Source: JAOUEA01 sp963825635
GTDB lineage: Bacteria > Actinomycetota > UBA4738 > HRBIN12
Assembly: GCA_963825635.1 (NCBI GenBank)
Contig: CAWGTU010000003.1
Coordinates: forward strand, 372,001-436,000
Direction: 5' to 3'
Length of the DNA: 64,000 nt
Every line of letters begins with the position of its first letter. Position 1 is the first letter of the stretch. Under the pieces are notes generated by a model. It searched no databases, was not told the origin of the DNA, and was given only the letters and a program-made list of their open reading frames with translations. The position numbers and the translations under genes were made by a program. Shown here piece after piece: positions 7,930 to 16,958 of the stretch.

Positions 7930-8060
7930 CTGTCGCTTGGCTTTCCTGGACGCCCGGCAGTAGCGGTGGTCGACGCTCAAGGATGAGCGGCAGGTCGAGC
8001 CGGACGACCGCGTCCGCGAAGACGATGAGGCCATCTTCGCTTTGGTCGCGCTCGTCACGC
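7930..8060 (+). pseudogene. Remnant of an HTH-cyclase gene
   Basis: The translation in pieces reads LSL.FLDARQ*RWSTLKDE then RQVEPDDRVREDDEAIFALVAL. This matches the intact cyclase at 10635 (LSLAFLDAPQYRWSSLKHE and RQVEPDDRVREDDEALFALVAV) with a frameshift, a stop codon and loss of the 28 or so codons between the two blocks. The cyclase domain itself is absent. Only the regulatory middle part survives, joined directly to a hydrolase fragment. Confidence 0.75.
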
Positions 8061-8065
8061 TGGCC

Positions 8066-8690
8066 ACCGTTGCACCCGAACGCGGCCCGCTCGGCGAAGG
8101 GTGGGAGTACATCGGCACCAACTACCTGCTGCTCGGCGTGATCATCGAACAGGTCACCGGTCGTTCGGTCGCCGAGGTGCTGCGCAGCGGGGTCCTCGAT
8201 CGCGACGGGTTCGAGCGGCTGATCTATCAGCCCGACGAACGGCCGACCGATCCGATGGCGATGCCTTCCGGTGCGCCGGCCAAGACCTTCGAGGAGAACG
8301 GGGGGTATCTCCCGTCACACGCCAACGCGACGATGTTCACGTCCGAAGGGGCCATGGCTTCGGATGCACCGACCCTCGCCCGATGGTTCAGAGCCCTGTG
8401 CGCCGGTCAGATCGTGTCTCCTGCGTCGCTCGACGAGATGACCGACTTCGACGAGCGACCCGAGTACGGGCTGGGGGTGTGGGACAGGTGGCCGGAATAC
8501 GGCGGGGCTTCCGGGGCCCTGGGCCACACGGCCTGGCGCGGGAGGGGTACAGGACCGCGGCATTGTGCTTCCAGGATCCTGGCATCGTTATCGTGGTGCT
8601 GGCGAACGAAGAAGAGAAGGCGACGTCGACTCGGTCGCCGGCGACCTGGCGCACGCCGCCAGCACGTAACGCTGGAGCGGCTCGCCATCT
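8066..8690 (+). pseudogene. Truncated serine beta-lactamase-like hydrolase
   Basis: Begins in mid-protein with GWEYIGTNYLLLGVIIEQVTGRSVAEVL, containing the Y-x-N catalytic motif of class C/penicillin-binding-like hydrolases. It continues to GLGVWDRWPEYGG, where the third motif region (HTA, usually HTG) appears. At about 8540 the frame shifts: the next frame carries EGYRTAALCFQDPGIVIVVLANEEE, the typical last strand. The N-terminal SxxK serine region is missing. So it has a lost 5' end and a frameshift, and cannot be active as read. Confidence 0.75.
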
Positions 8691-8767
8691 GATCGATCCG
8701 AAGTCGACGCAGCGTTCGGGTGGTACCTGCGCGTCTCTATCACGTGAGGCAGAGAACAGATGGCACG

Positions 8768-9280
8768 ATGGTGGGCGAGATGGCTGATGAGGGCGTCGAA
8801 CACGGGTCGCTCTCAGAGCTCTACGTCGCCTACGCGCCCGACGGCATCCGCCTGGCCTTCCTGCTGACCGGCGACCGAGCGCTGGCCGAAGACCTCGTGC
8901 AGGACGCCTTCGTGCGCCTCGTCGGTCGCCTGAGGCACCTGCGCGAGCCGAATGCCTTCTGGACGTACCTGCGCCGCACGATCGTGAACCTCGCCACCAG
9001 CCACTTCCGTCACGGTCGGGTCGAGCGTGCCTACCTCGATCGACTCTCGGCCGCACCCGTGGCCGACACCAACGACAACGACGAACTGGACGAGACGATG
9101 CACCGCGTCCTCCTCGGGCTCCCCCAGCGACAGCGCGCGGCGATCGTCTTGCGCTTCTACGAGGACCTGTCGGACGTCCAAACGGCGGCCGTGCTCGGGT
9201 GCTCGCCCGGAACCGTCCGATCGCTCGTCACGCGCGGCATGAAGACGCTCCGCGAGACGCTGGAAGGGATGCCACGATGA
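8768..9280 (+). CDS. ECF sigma factor 2
   Basis: 170 aa. Region 2: LTGDRALAEDLVQDAFVRLVGRLRHLR with RRTIVNLATSHFR; region 4: LPQRQRAAIVLRFYEDLSDVQTAAVLGCSPGTVRSLVTRGMKTLRE. These are marks of the SigE-like group of actinobacterial ECF factors. Start at ATG 8768; ATG 8780 is also possible. The stop overlaps the next gene's ATG (ATGA at 9277-9280). Its closest relatives in the window are the sigma genes at 11996 and 22228, each also followed by a one-TM protein, two of them with the same propeller type. Confidence 0.9.
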   Translation: MVGEMADEGVEHGSLSELYVAYAPDGIRLAFLLTGDRALAEDLVQDAFVRLVGRLRHLREPNAFWTYLRRTIVNLATSHFRHGRVERAYLDRLSAAPVADTNDNDELDETMHRVLLGLPQRQRAAIVLRFYEDLSDVQTAAVLGCSPGTVRSLVTRGMKTLRETLEGMPR

Positions 9281-10518
9281 TCGACGAACACGACGTCAGC
9301 GAGATGCTCCAGCGCCGCGCGGACACGGTCCGCGCGACGGCGGCCGACACGCCGACGGTGGTCCGGCGAGCCCGTCGCCGTCTCGCACTGAACGGCGCAG
9401 CGGCGACGGTCGCGGCCGCGGCGATCGCCCTGGCCACGATCGCGGGTATCGACGCGATCCGGAGCGCGCCGATCCCCGCCGATCGCCCGACCCCGAACCC
9501 GGCCGTCCTTCGCCCCAACGGCGAGGTGCTGCGCTACACCGGTGGCCGGTCCTCCCCGTCGGAAGGCGATCTGGTCGCCGTGAACCCCGAGACCGGCGAG
9601 GAACGCGTGCTCGTCCATGACCTCAGCAACGTCACCGGCGCCGAGTGGTCGGCGGACGGCCGGTGGGTCGCCTATCAGAGGCACCCGTGGGACACCGAGG
9701 CGTCGAAGGGGTTCGACCTGTGGGTCGTGGGCTCCTCGCGGGAGCCCCGCCGGGTCGCGACAGGCGCGGCCCCGGGCCTGATGGCGGGTATCGGGCTGGA
9801 ATGGAAGTGGTCGCCGAGGGGCGCGGAACTCCTGACGCTCGACGGTTCGAAGCTGAACACGATCGACGCCGCGACCGGTGAGACGACCGACCTCGGTCGG
9901 ATCGTCGACGATGCAGGGATGGGGGCGTACGGCATCTCGGCATGGTCATGGTCGCCGGACGGTCGGGTCGCGTTCGTGTCGCCTCAGGGCGGGATCGACT
10001 CGGTCGACGTTCGGAGCGGTGAGCGCTCGGTCCTCGCGCGCCTCCCGGGTGAGAACCTCGACTCGATCAGCGAGATCGACTGGTCCCCCGATGGAGCGCA
10101 CATCGCCGTGCTGAGCGCCTCGATGAGTAACTCCACCGGACGGCTGTACGTCATGGATGCCGACGGATCGAACGTCCGCGTGCTGGCCGAGCACCTCGAC
10201 GCACGGGGCGTCGCGTGGTCGCCCGATGGGACGCGCCTCGCGTACGGGAAGGCGGCACCAGGGTCAGGCGAGGTCCGGATCTGGGTCGCGCCGATGAACG
10301 GTGCCGATCCGGTCGTGTTCGGGAGCGTGTCGTTCGGCGGCTGCACCTACGCATACAAGTGCGGCCTGACATGGTCGCTCGACGGGACCCGGATCGGGTT
10401 CGGGAAGGCCGGATCCGAGGACTCCGCGTTCGCCGCCGACGCTCCTGGGCCGGCCGAGCCCCTCGACGACCTGACCTACCGGAGCTGGGCCGGAGGTTCG
10501 TTCCCCGCATTCGGCTGA
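9277..10518 (+). CDS. One-TM sigma partner with TolB-like beta-propeller outer domain
   Basis: 413 aa. Short cytoplasmic part (DVSEMLQRRADTVRATAADTPTVVRRARRRL), a TM segment at about 40-57, then repeated PD40/WD40-like blades. The WSPDG or closely related motif recurs (WSADGRWVAY, WSPRGAELL, WSPDGRVAF, WSPDGAHIAV, WSPDGTRLAYG, WSLDGTRIGF). No zinc anti-sigma motif is visible. The gene overlaps the sigma gene by 4 bp, so the two products are made together. The likely role is sensing outside the membrane and controlling sigma factor 2; what the propeller binds is unknown. Confidence 0.8.
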   Translation: MIDEHDVSEMLQRRADTVRATAADTPTVVRRARRRLALNGAAATVAAAAIALATIAGIDAIRSAPIPADRPTPNPAVLRPNGEVLRYTGGRSSPSEGDLVAVNPETGEERVLVHDLSNVTGAEWSADGRWVAYQRHPWDTEASKGFDLWVVGSSREPRRVATGAAPGLMAGIGLEWKWSPRGAELLTLDGSKLNTIDAATGETTDLGRIVDDAGMGAYGISAWSWSPDGRVAFVSPQGGIDSVDVRSGERSVLARLPGENLDSISEIDWSPDGAHIAVLSASMSNSTGRLYVMDADGSNVRVLAEHLDARGVAWSPDGTRLAYGKAAPGSGEVRIWVAPMNGADPVVFGSVSFGGCTYAYKCGLTWSLDGTRIGFGKAGSEDSAFAADAPGPAEPLDDLTYRSWAGGSFPAFG

Positions 10519-10621
10519 GCCAGGGCGATGCCGCCCGTAACGGCCTGCAACGTGCGGAGGAGCGATCCAGCCCGCGGCAATCGAGGACGCCCTCCGAGAC
10601 GCGCACCCGACCGCGACGGGC

Positions 10622-10627
10622 TAGGAT
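10622..10627 (+). promoter_or_regulatory. TAGGAT -10 box of a leaderless promoter
   Basis: TAnnnT box 7 nt before the GTG of the cyclase gene, matching the arrangement at its paralogue (2052-2057). No ribosome site lies between. Confidence 0.45.
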
Positions 10628-10634
10628 CGGGTTC

Positions 10635-11888
10635 GTGGACGGACCCGCCGATCGGTTCACCCACGGCGAGCTCGTCGATCGCTCCGGGGTCGCGGCTGCG
10701 TTCGTCGCGCGCCTGGTCGATCTGGGACTGGTCGCCCCGGCGACCGACGGGATGTTCGGGGCCGGCGACGTGCAACGGGCGCGGCTCCTCGAGGCCTGCG
10801 ACCGGGCGGGCATGGGCGTGGAGCTGATCGCCGAGGCGATCGAGGCCGGCCGCCTCTCGCTGGCGTTCCTGGACGCCCCGCAGTACCGGTGGTCCTCGCT
10901 CAAGCACGAGACCTACGGCGAGCTCGCCGCGCACCTGGGCTTGCCCTTCGAGGTGGTCCGCGACGTCGGGGGCGCACTCGGGAACCGGCAGGTCGAGCCC
11001 GATGACCGCGTCCGCGAGGACGACGAGGCCCTCTTCGCCCTGGTCGCCGTCGTCGCCCCCCAGGTGGAGACCGAGGCGCTGATCCGGATCGGGCGCGTGT
11101 ACGCGGATGGGCTGCGCCGCATGGCCGAGGCGGAGACCGAGATGTTCAACACCTACCTCGTCGGGGGTCTCGTGAAGGCGGGGATGGGCTACGGGGAGGC
11201 CCTGGCGCAGGCGAGCACCATCGGAGCACAGACCACGCCCCTGTCCGAGCAGATGCTCCTCGCGCTCTACCGGCGCCAGCAGGAGCGGGGGTGGACCGAG
11301 GGCATCGTCGAGCTGGTCGAGCGCGTGATCGAGGAGTCGGGCTCGTACCGCCGGCCCGCGCGCCCGCCGGCGTTCACGTTCATCGACCTGGCCGGGTACA
11401 CGCGCATCACCGATGAGCGTGGCGACGAGGCGGGGGCACGGATCGCCCGCGAGATGTCCGCGATGGTGGAGCGGATCGTCTCGGACCATGCCGGCACGCC
11501 CGTGAAGTGGCTGGGCGACGGCGTGATGGTGCGCTTCCGCGAGGCCACGGCCGCCGTGCGTGCGACGCTCGAGATGGTGGAGGCGGCGCCGGTCATCGGT
11601 CTGCCGGCTCATGCCGGGGTCGCGGCAGGCCCGGTCGTGATGCAGGACGGTGACTACTTCGGGCGGACCGTCAACCTCGCGTCGCGGATCGCCGGCGGCG
11701 CGACCGCGGGACAGACGCTGGTGAGCGGACTCGTCGCCGAGCTCGCCGACGACGACGGTCTGTCCTTCCGCGAGGTCGGCCCGCTCGAGCTGAAAGGCCT
11801 CGCGGAGCCGGTAACGGTGTACGAAGCTGCCCGGTTCGAGCATCCGGCGCTCGGAGGGTCTCGATCCCACGGACCCCGTGGGTCCTGA
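10635..11888 (+). CDS. Class III cyclase with N-terminal HTH, paralogue 2
   Basis: 417 aa with the same design as the gene at 2064: HTH-like start (TGELVDRSGVAAAFVARLVDLGLVAP in outline), helical middle, then a cyclase domain from about residue 250. Catalytic positions are present: FIDLAGYT, VKWLGDGVMVRF, QDGDYFGRTVNLASRI. Predicted to make cAMP under control of the N-terminal half. GTG start at 10635 lies 7 nt after a TAGGAT box, again a leaderless arrangement. The open frame extends far upstream but without similarity. It sits between two sigma/partner pairs without overlap. Confidence 0.85.
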   Translation: MDGPADRFTHGELVDRSGVAAAFVARLVDLGLVAPATDGMFGAGDVQRARLLEACDRAGMGVELIAEAIEAGRLSLAFLDAPQYRWSSLKHETYGELAAHLGLPFEVVRDVGGALGNRQVEPDDRVREDDEALFALVAVVAPQVETEALIRIGRVYADGLRRMAEAETEMFNTYLVGGLVKAGMGYGEALAQASTIGAQTTPLSEQMLLALYRRQQERGWTEGIVELVERVIEESGSYRRPARPPAFTFIDLAGYTRITDERGDEAGARIAREMSAMVERIVSDHAGTPVKWLGDGVMVRFREATAAVRATLEMVEAAPVIGLPAHAGVAAGPVVMQDGDYFGRTVNLASRIAGGATAGQTLVSGLVAELADDDGLSFREVGPLELKGLAEPVTVYEAARFEHPALGGSRSHGPRGS

Positions 11889-11995
11889 GACCACGCTGCG
11901 ACCACGAGCTCTACTCTCGACGTTCCGGCCGACCAGCTTCGCAACACTTTCGGGTCCTCGTACGTCCTGGTGATGTGGGTGCGAAAAGGACGACG

Positions 11996-12508
11996 ATGGT
12001 CGCTGACATGGGAGCCGAGCAGGGGGGTGCGAGTCGCCTGGCCGAGGTCTACCAGCGGTCGGCCCCGGCGGGGTTCCGGCTCGCCTACCTGCTGACGGGC
12101 GACCGGGCGCTCGCGGAGGATCTCGTCCAGGAGGCGTTCCTGCGGTTCGTCGGCCGCCTGCACCACCTGCGAGACCCCGACGCGTTCGATGCGTACCTGG
12201 GCCGGACGATCGTCAACCTGTCGAAGGACACCTTCCGCCGCCGCGCGGTCGAGCGGTCCTACCTCGAGCGGCAGACCGCCGAGCTCCGCGACGGCCACAC
12301 CGATCGCGACGTCGCCGCGTACGAATCGATGCGCGCAGCGCTGCTCTCGCTTCCCCAGCGGCAGCGAGCGGCGATCGTCCTGCGCTACTACGAAGACCTC
12401 CACGAGTCCGAGATCGCCGACCTGCTGCGTTGCCGTCCGGCGACCGTGCGCTCGCTCGTCGCGCGCGGGCTCGAAGCCCTCCGCAAGATCCCCGAGGTGA
12501 CGACATGA
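11996..12508 (+). CDS. ECF sigma factor 3
   Basis: 170 aa. Region 2: LTGDRALAEDLVQEAFLRFVGRLHHLR and GRTIVNLSKDTFRRR; region 4: LPQRQRAAIVLRYYEDLHESEIADLLRCRPATVRSLVARGLEALRK. The ATG at 11996 is chosen because AAAAGGA lies at the right distance; an upstream GTG (11975) would place that site inside the gene. The stop overlaps the partner gene's ATG (12505-12508). Very similar in pattern to sigma factor 2, so the pair probably arose by duplication, but the partner's outer domain is different. Confidence 0.9.
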   Translation: MVADMGAEQGGASRLAEVYQRSAPAGFRLAYLLTGDRALAEDLVQEAFLRFVGRLHHLRDPDAFDAYLGRTIVNLSKDTFRRRAVERSYLERQTAELRDGHTDRDVAAYESMRAALLSLPQRQRAAIVLRYYEDLHESEIADLLRCRPATVRSLVARGLEALRKIPEVTT

Positions 12509-13500
12509 CCGATCAGGACGTCCGTAACTTCCTCGAGCGCATGGCCGCCGAGGAGCCGGTTCAGTTCCTCGACGCCGAGCCGTTGACCCGTCGGGCGCGC
12601 CGCCGCGCCGCGAGAACCGTGGCCGTGGGCGCGGTCGGCGTGGCGGCCGCGATCGCGGTGCTGTTCGCCGGCGCGGTCCAGTTGCGCGAGGCGTCGCCGA
12701 CCCTTCCTGCGATCGATCCGACGCCGAGCGGGCCGATCCCCACGCCCGCCCTGACTGACCCCGTGCGCGGCAAGCCCGTGCTCTATCTCTCATCGTGGAT
12801 CGGGATCGCGTCCAGTCCTGAACAAGACTACGTGGAACTGGCCGTCTACGCCGATGGAGGGGTGATCTGGGTCCCCGGCGAGCAGGATAGCTACCTCCAG
12901 ATCCGCCTCACCCCCGAGGGGGTCGAGCGGCTCAGGGCGAGGGCCGTGTCGACGGGCCTCTTCGAGCACGACCTTGCCCTTAGGCTCGATCACGGCTTCG
13001 GCCGCATGCACGTTCGCCGCGGAGACCGATCTGTGGTCGTCGGATGGGGTCAGGTGTCGGGACTCGGCAGGCAGGACCGCCTCGTCGATCCGACCGCGGA
13101 ACAAGCGAGCGAGCTCATCGAGCTCGAGGCGTTCATCAGGGATCCGGTCGCGTGGGGGCTGCCGACCGACATGTACCTACGACCCGAGGCCTCGCCGTTC
13201 GTCCCCACCCATCTCTGGGTGTCGTGGGACCGGGGAGTGCCCGATCCGTCGGAGCTCCCCTCCCCCGCCCGCGAGGTCTTGACCAGGAACCTCAAGATGG
13301 TGTTGGGCGGCGAATGCGAGGTCATCTCGATCGCCAAGGCAGATGAGATCGCTCGGGCGATGGAACGAGCGGGGCTCATCGGGCCTGACGACGTTCATGA
13401 CGGCATCGCCTTCACGATGCCCGCCCGAGGCCGTGGCACTTCCTACTTCCACGCCCACCCTTCGCTGCCGCACGAGAGCACGTGCGACGACGAGAAATAG
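12505..13500 (+). CDS. One-TM partner of sigma factor 3
   Basis: 331 aa. Cytoplasmic start of about 32 residues (MTDQDVRNFLERMAAEEPVQ), basic RRARRRAAR, then a TM segment (about 36-56). The outer part has no family I recognise; it includes LYLSSWIGIASSPEQDYVELAVYADG and later RLTPEGVERLRARAV, which is a pattern seen in lipoprotein-like domains of unknown role. Two Cys (GGECEV and ESTCDDE) could form a disulphide outside the cell. Overlap with the sigma gene and topology suggest it regulates that factor. Confidence 0.7.
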   Translation: MTDQDVRNFLERMAAEEPVQFLDAEPLTRRARRRAARTVAVGAVGVAAAIAVLFAGAVQLREASPTLPAIDPTPSGPIPTPALTDPVRGKPVLYLSSWIGIASSPEQDYVELAVYADGGVIWVPGEQDSYLQIRLTPEGVERLRARAVSTGLFEHDLALRLDHGFGRMHVRRGDRSVVVGWGQVSGLGRQDRLVDPTAEQASELIELEAFIRDPVAWGLPTDMYLRPEASPFVPTHLWVSWDRGVPDPSELPSPAREVLTRNLKMVLGGECEVISIAKADEIARAMERAGLIGPDDVHDGIAFTMPARGRGTSYFHAHPSLPHESTCDDEK

Positions 13501-13542
13501 CTCGCCCGTTCTGACGGTCGGCACGACGGAGGACGCACGTGG

Positions 13543-14601
13543 CTACTCGTCCTTCAGCGGGATCCGGTAGATGACCGCCCGCCACCGATCCTCGGGCTTC
13601 TCGAAATGGCCGACGGTCCAGAGCTGCCCCCCGCCCGCGTGCACGCCCCCGCTGGCCTGCGGCTCCCCGATGCGCGCCACCACGCGATCGGTCGCCGGGT
13701 CGATCTGTGCCACCAACTCTGCGCTGGCACGCAGCCAGACGAACCCCGCTCCGACCATGACATCACCGCCGAAGATCTCGCCCGGGTCCACCGGGATCGT
13801 GGCGACGACCCTGTCGGACGTCGGGTCGACGTGGGACACCGATCCATCGCTCTGGTTCATGACCCACACGCCACCTTCACCGACGTCCAGGAACCGTGGG
13901 CCGGAGCCAACGTCGATCTCCGACACGACCGCGCCCGTCTCAGGGTCGACGCGCACGACGCGATCCTCAGCGAAGTAGGTGATCCAGACCCCGCCGAGCC
14001 CGGCACGTACGGCCGTTCCGTCTTCGGGAACGTCGTACGTCTCGGCGATCTCGACCGTCCCTGGGTCGATCCGAACGAGGACACACCCGGAACAGTCGTC
14101 CCCGTCGGCGATCGTCCAGATGCCGCCAGCGCCTGCACCGATGCTCGACTCGCCTTCGGCGGGCACATCGACCGCCACCCATCCGGTGACCGTGCCGGTC
14201 TCGGGGTCGATGCGCGCCACCCCTCGCTCGCCGCACGTCGCCGTCCACACGGCACCGAACCCCGAGTCCATGCCGGCACACGGCGATCGCGGCACCGCGA
14301 CCGAGCCCTGCGGTCGGCCTGTCCGAGCATCGAAAACCCCGATGCCCTTGCCCAGGGCGCTCACCCACGTCCGTCCGAAGTCCACGAGGACCCAATCGGC
14401 GCTCGACGGGGCCCGGATCGCATCTCCGCCCACCTGAACGATGCTCGTGATCTCCGGCAGATCCGGCGCAGGTTGCGACGAAGGGGTGTGCGCCTCCGTG
14501 GCGGATGGACCCGCGCTGCTCGTCTCGTCCTCCCCGTCGTCGCACGCGACCAGCGAGAGCGTGAGGACCAGCACGACGCCCCGCACGGCCATCACACGCA
14601 C
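13543..14601 (-). CDS. Lipoprotein with virginiamycin-lyase-like beta-propeller
   Basis: 352 aa. Signal peptide with lipobox LVAC, Ser/Thr/Pro linker, then about seven repeats of the kind GGVWV...VxxIDPxTGxV (for example RIDPETGTVTGW, RVDPETGAVVSEI, HVDPTSDRVVATI, QIDPATDRVVARI). This is the Vgb/streptogramin-lyase-like propeller fold, which in most lipoproteins is a binding platform rather than a lyase. GTG at 14601 is preferred since GGAGG lies 5 nt upstream; ATG 14592 is possible. Convergent with the gene ending at 13500. Confidence 0.75.
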   Translation of the reverse strand: MRVMAVRGVVLVLTLSLVACDDGEDETSSAGPSATEAHTPSSQPAPDLPEITSIVQVGGDAIRAPSSADWVLVDFGRTWVSALGKGIGVFDARTGRPQGSVAVPRSPCAGMDSGFGAVWTATCGERGVARIDPETGTVTGWVAVDVPAEGESSIGAGAGGIWTIADGDDCSGCVLVRIDPGTVEIAETYDVPEDGTAVRAGLGGVWITYFAEDRVVRVDPETGAVVSEIDVGSGPRFLDVGEGGVWVMNQSDGSVSHVDPTSDRVVATIPVDPGEIFGGDVMVGAGFVWLRASAELVAQIDPATDRVVARIGEPQASGGVHAGGGQLWTVGHFEKPEDRWRAVIYRIPLKDE

Positions 14602-14620
14602 GGTCGCCTCCGCGTCGTCA

Positions 14621-15346
14621 TCACTCGAAGGTCGCCGAGCGCAGGATGTCGTGCAGCTCGTCGACGACATCCGGCGAGGTCGCTGCCCAGTAACCGCCCT
14701 CGAGGACCACGATCCTGCCGTTCACGTCCACGATCCAGATCTCGTCGATCTCGCCCTGGCCTTGTGCGTAGAGGGCCGGGTCTTCGCCGGCGACGCCGAA
14801 CGTGGCGAAGTTGCCGTCGTCGCAGTCCTTGAACCGGGCGTCATCCGGGACGTGGAGGGTGATCTTCTTCCCGGCATACCCATCCACGGTGATCTTCTCG
14901 GGCGCCGAGGGGTCACGCGACGGCTGGTTCGCAAGGGCACGGACGATCTCGTTCACCGTGGTGGCCGGGGTCTCGGGCCTCGTGCGCTTCCAGTCGCACG
15001 GATCGCCGTACACGTAGAACTCCTCGTCCACGACGAACGCGATGATGCCCGCCCCAGCCGGCTGATCGAAGCCGTCTGGTCCCCACTCCATCGCCCAGGC
15101 GCCCGGGTCGCCGAACCAGCCGCTCGGCACGGTGACCGTAACCCCGACCGCATCATCGGAGGCCTCCGAGAGGACGTGGGTTCGGACTGTCACCGAGGGG
15201 GAGGGGCCGACGGTCGACACCGCCGAGGCGCTCGTGGGGGTCTGTGACGCGGTCGTCACGGAGGCTGGGGTGTCGGTCCCGCAGGCGGGAACCAGCACGA
15301 CCATCATGAGCGAGCCGAGTACCGCGGTCTTCAAGGAACGGTGCAT
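14621..15346 (-). CDS. Lipoprotein of the sigma-partner outer-domain family
   Basis: 241 aa. Signal peptide with lipobox VPAC, Thr/Ser-rich linker, then the domain shared with the 4879 group: VTVTVPSGWFGDPGAW, FYVYGDPCDWKRTRP, TTVNEIVRALANQPSRDPSAPEKITVDGYAGKKITLHVP, WIVDVNGRIVVLEGGY and LHDILRSATFE. GGAGG lies 7 nt before the ATG at 15346. It ends 19 bp before the next minus-strand gene (13543-14601). Function unknown. Confidence 0.72.
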   Translation of the reverse strand: MHRSLKTAVLGSLMMVVLVPACGTDTPASVTTASQTPTSASAVSTVGPSPSVTVRTHVLSEASDDAVGVTVTVPSGWFGDPGAWAMEWGPDGFDQPAGAGIIAFVVDEEFYVYGDPCDWKRTRPETPATTVNEIVRALANQPSRDPSAPEKITVDGYAGKKITLHVPDDARFKDCDDGNFATFGVAGEDPALYAQGQGEIDEIWIVDVNGRIVVLEGGYWAATSPDVVDELHDILRSATFE

Positions 15347-15374
15347 CCGATCGCCTCCATGATCTTCTTGGTCG

Positions 15375-16958
15375 TTAGGGAGCGTGGAACTCGATCGAGT
15401 CCACGACCGGTGCCGCGAACTCCAGGACGGTCTCGAAGCTGTCATCGTCAGTGATGGTCGCGATCGCCAGGACCCGGGCAGATCCGCCAGGAAGATCGAG
15501 GAGGTAGAGGCGTGCTCTTCTCTGCCCCATCCCGAAGGGGGCGTGCTGCAGGAGGAAGGGCGCGCATCCGCTCGGCCCCGGTGCCAGCACCACGTCCACC
15601 TGCAGGGCGGGGACCCCCCCGACGGTCACCTCCACCGGAGCGGTTGCATCGAAGTCGGGGTCGGATGCGATGCTCCGGGCCAGTGCGTCGGCATCGTTGG
15701 GAGCCGGGCCCGCCCCACAATCCGGCCGGATCGGTCGGGGGTCCGCGAGGAGGACGAGGACTTGGCGGGGCGCGTCGTCGTCGGGGAGTGTGCCGGCGAT
15801 GGCGAGCCGGTCCCCTCTGTCATGCGGCTTGAGCGGATGCGGCGCGCGGTACGTCACCGTGCCGTCGAGGAACCTGTATTCCACGGGCACGGCCCTCCCA
15901 TTCTCGGTGGTCCCGGGTCCGGGTCCAGGTCCCGCAGCTCCCTCGTACACGAGTCGCAGGCGACCCGTGTCATATCGCAGGCGGCCCGTGTCCCCGCGCT
16001 CCAGCGAGAAGAACTGCTCCACCACGGTTTGGCCGTCCTCGGCGAACAGCCTGACCACGAACCGCATCGAGCCCGAGGGCCACACCGGGCCATCCACGAG
16101 CTCGAGTTCCGATCGCTCGTAGGGGGCCCCGGTGCTGGTGGCGTACAAGAGCGGGATCACCTCGACCCGCACATCGGCGAACGGGTCGCGGACGTCGCCG
16201 AGCCGCTCGGCGCCCTCACCCTCGATCCGTGCCTGCAGGAAGGCCTCCAGGAGTGCCGTCGCCTCGGCTTCGGCGAGGCGGGGGTCCGCCTGCGTGGCCG
16301 GCTCGATCATCTCCCAGCCGGTCACCACCCAGATCCCCGAGGGCGTGTCCGGGCGATCGAGCTGGGCGATCGAGATCCTCACCGCCTCGTAGTGACGATC
16401 GTCGATCGTGGGTGCGCACGCGCCCTCGGGGTCGTGGGGGTACAGGGGGTTCTTCCCACCAGGGGCACACCGTACGTACACGACGTCACCGCTCTCGAGA
16501 CCGTTGGGATGGGCGAAGGCCTCGGTCCACAGGTAGTCCTCCCAACCGATGACCTCGTCGAAGAATCGCGCGAAGAACTCCCCATCGATCGGATGGTTCT
16601 GACCTGGCTGGTAGTACCTGTTCGGACTGACCTGCCACGTGTAGCGAGGATCTCCGGCGTCCGCGAGCTCCTGGGCCTGGCGGACCTCCTCCATGTTCGT
16701 CTGTGGCCACAGCAGCCCCGCAGGTGCCGGCGTGGGCTGGACGGGCGGATCCGCCGGGGTGCGATCCGTCGTCAGCGCGCGGGCGAGGACGATGCCCATC
16801 ACGAGCGCCACAGCGACGCCGACGGCGCCGACGGCGCCCCCACCGATCCGGCGGTTGCGTTGCTTGCGCTCGCGTCGGCCGAGCAGTCGCTCGAAGTCGC
16901 CTTGCTCGAGGTCGACGGTGCGGCTCTCGCGTTCGAGGGCATCGGCGATCCTAGGCAT
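15375..16958 (-). CDS. One-TM partner of sigma factor 4, long outer region
   Basis: 527 aa. Cytoplasmic stretch (MPRIADALERESRTVDLEQGDFERLLGRRERKQRNRR in outline), TM segment at about 40-62, then a long outer region. The outer region holds an unrecognised N-terminal part of about 300 residues and a C-terminal part resembling the 4879 family (DADALARSIASDPDFDA ... VTVGGVPALQVDVVL ... VDSIEFHAP). The sigma stop lies inside this gene's first codons (GATGCCTAG). I use the ATG at 16958, by analogy with 4879; ATG 16961 is adjacent. Its cytoplasmic and TM coding part is nearly identical to the gene at 17660, the outer parts are not. Confidence 0.75.
   Translation of the reverse strand: MPRIADALERESRTVDLEQGDFERLLGRRERKQRNRRIGGGAVGAVGVAVALVMGIVLARALTTDRTPADPPVQPTPAPAGLLWPQTNMEEVRQAQELADAGDPRYTWQVSPNRYYQPGQNHPIDGEFFARFFDEVIGWEDYLWTEAFAHPNGLESGDVVYVRCAPGGKNPLYPHDPEGACAPTIDDRHYEAVRISIAQLDRPDTPSGIWVVTGWEMIEPATQADPRLAEAEATALLEAFLQARIEGEGAERLGDVRDPFADVRVEVIPLLYATSTGAPYERSELELVDGPVWPSGSMRFVVRLFAEDGQTVVEQFFSLERGDTGRLRYDTGRLRLVYEGAAGPGPGPGTTENGRAVPVEYRFLDGTVTYRAPHPLKPHDRGDRLAIAGTLPDDDAPRQVLVLLADPRPIRPDCGAGPAPNDADALARSIASDPDFDATAPVEVTVGGVPALQVDVVLAPGPSGCAPFLLQHAPFGMGQRRARLYLLDLPGGSARVLAIATITDDDSFETVLEFAAPVVDSIEFHAP

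Noticed and set aside
15375..16958. Classical zinc-binding anti-sigma factor assignment for the sigma partners.
   Set aside because: No HxxxCxxC motif in the cytoplasmic part of any of the six partners; they are called partners from gene overlap and topology only.
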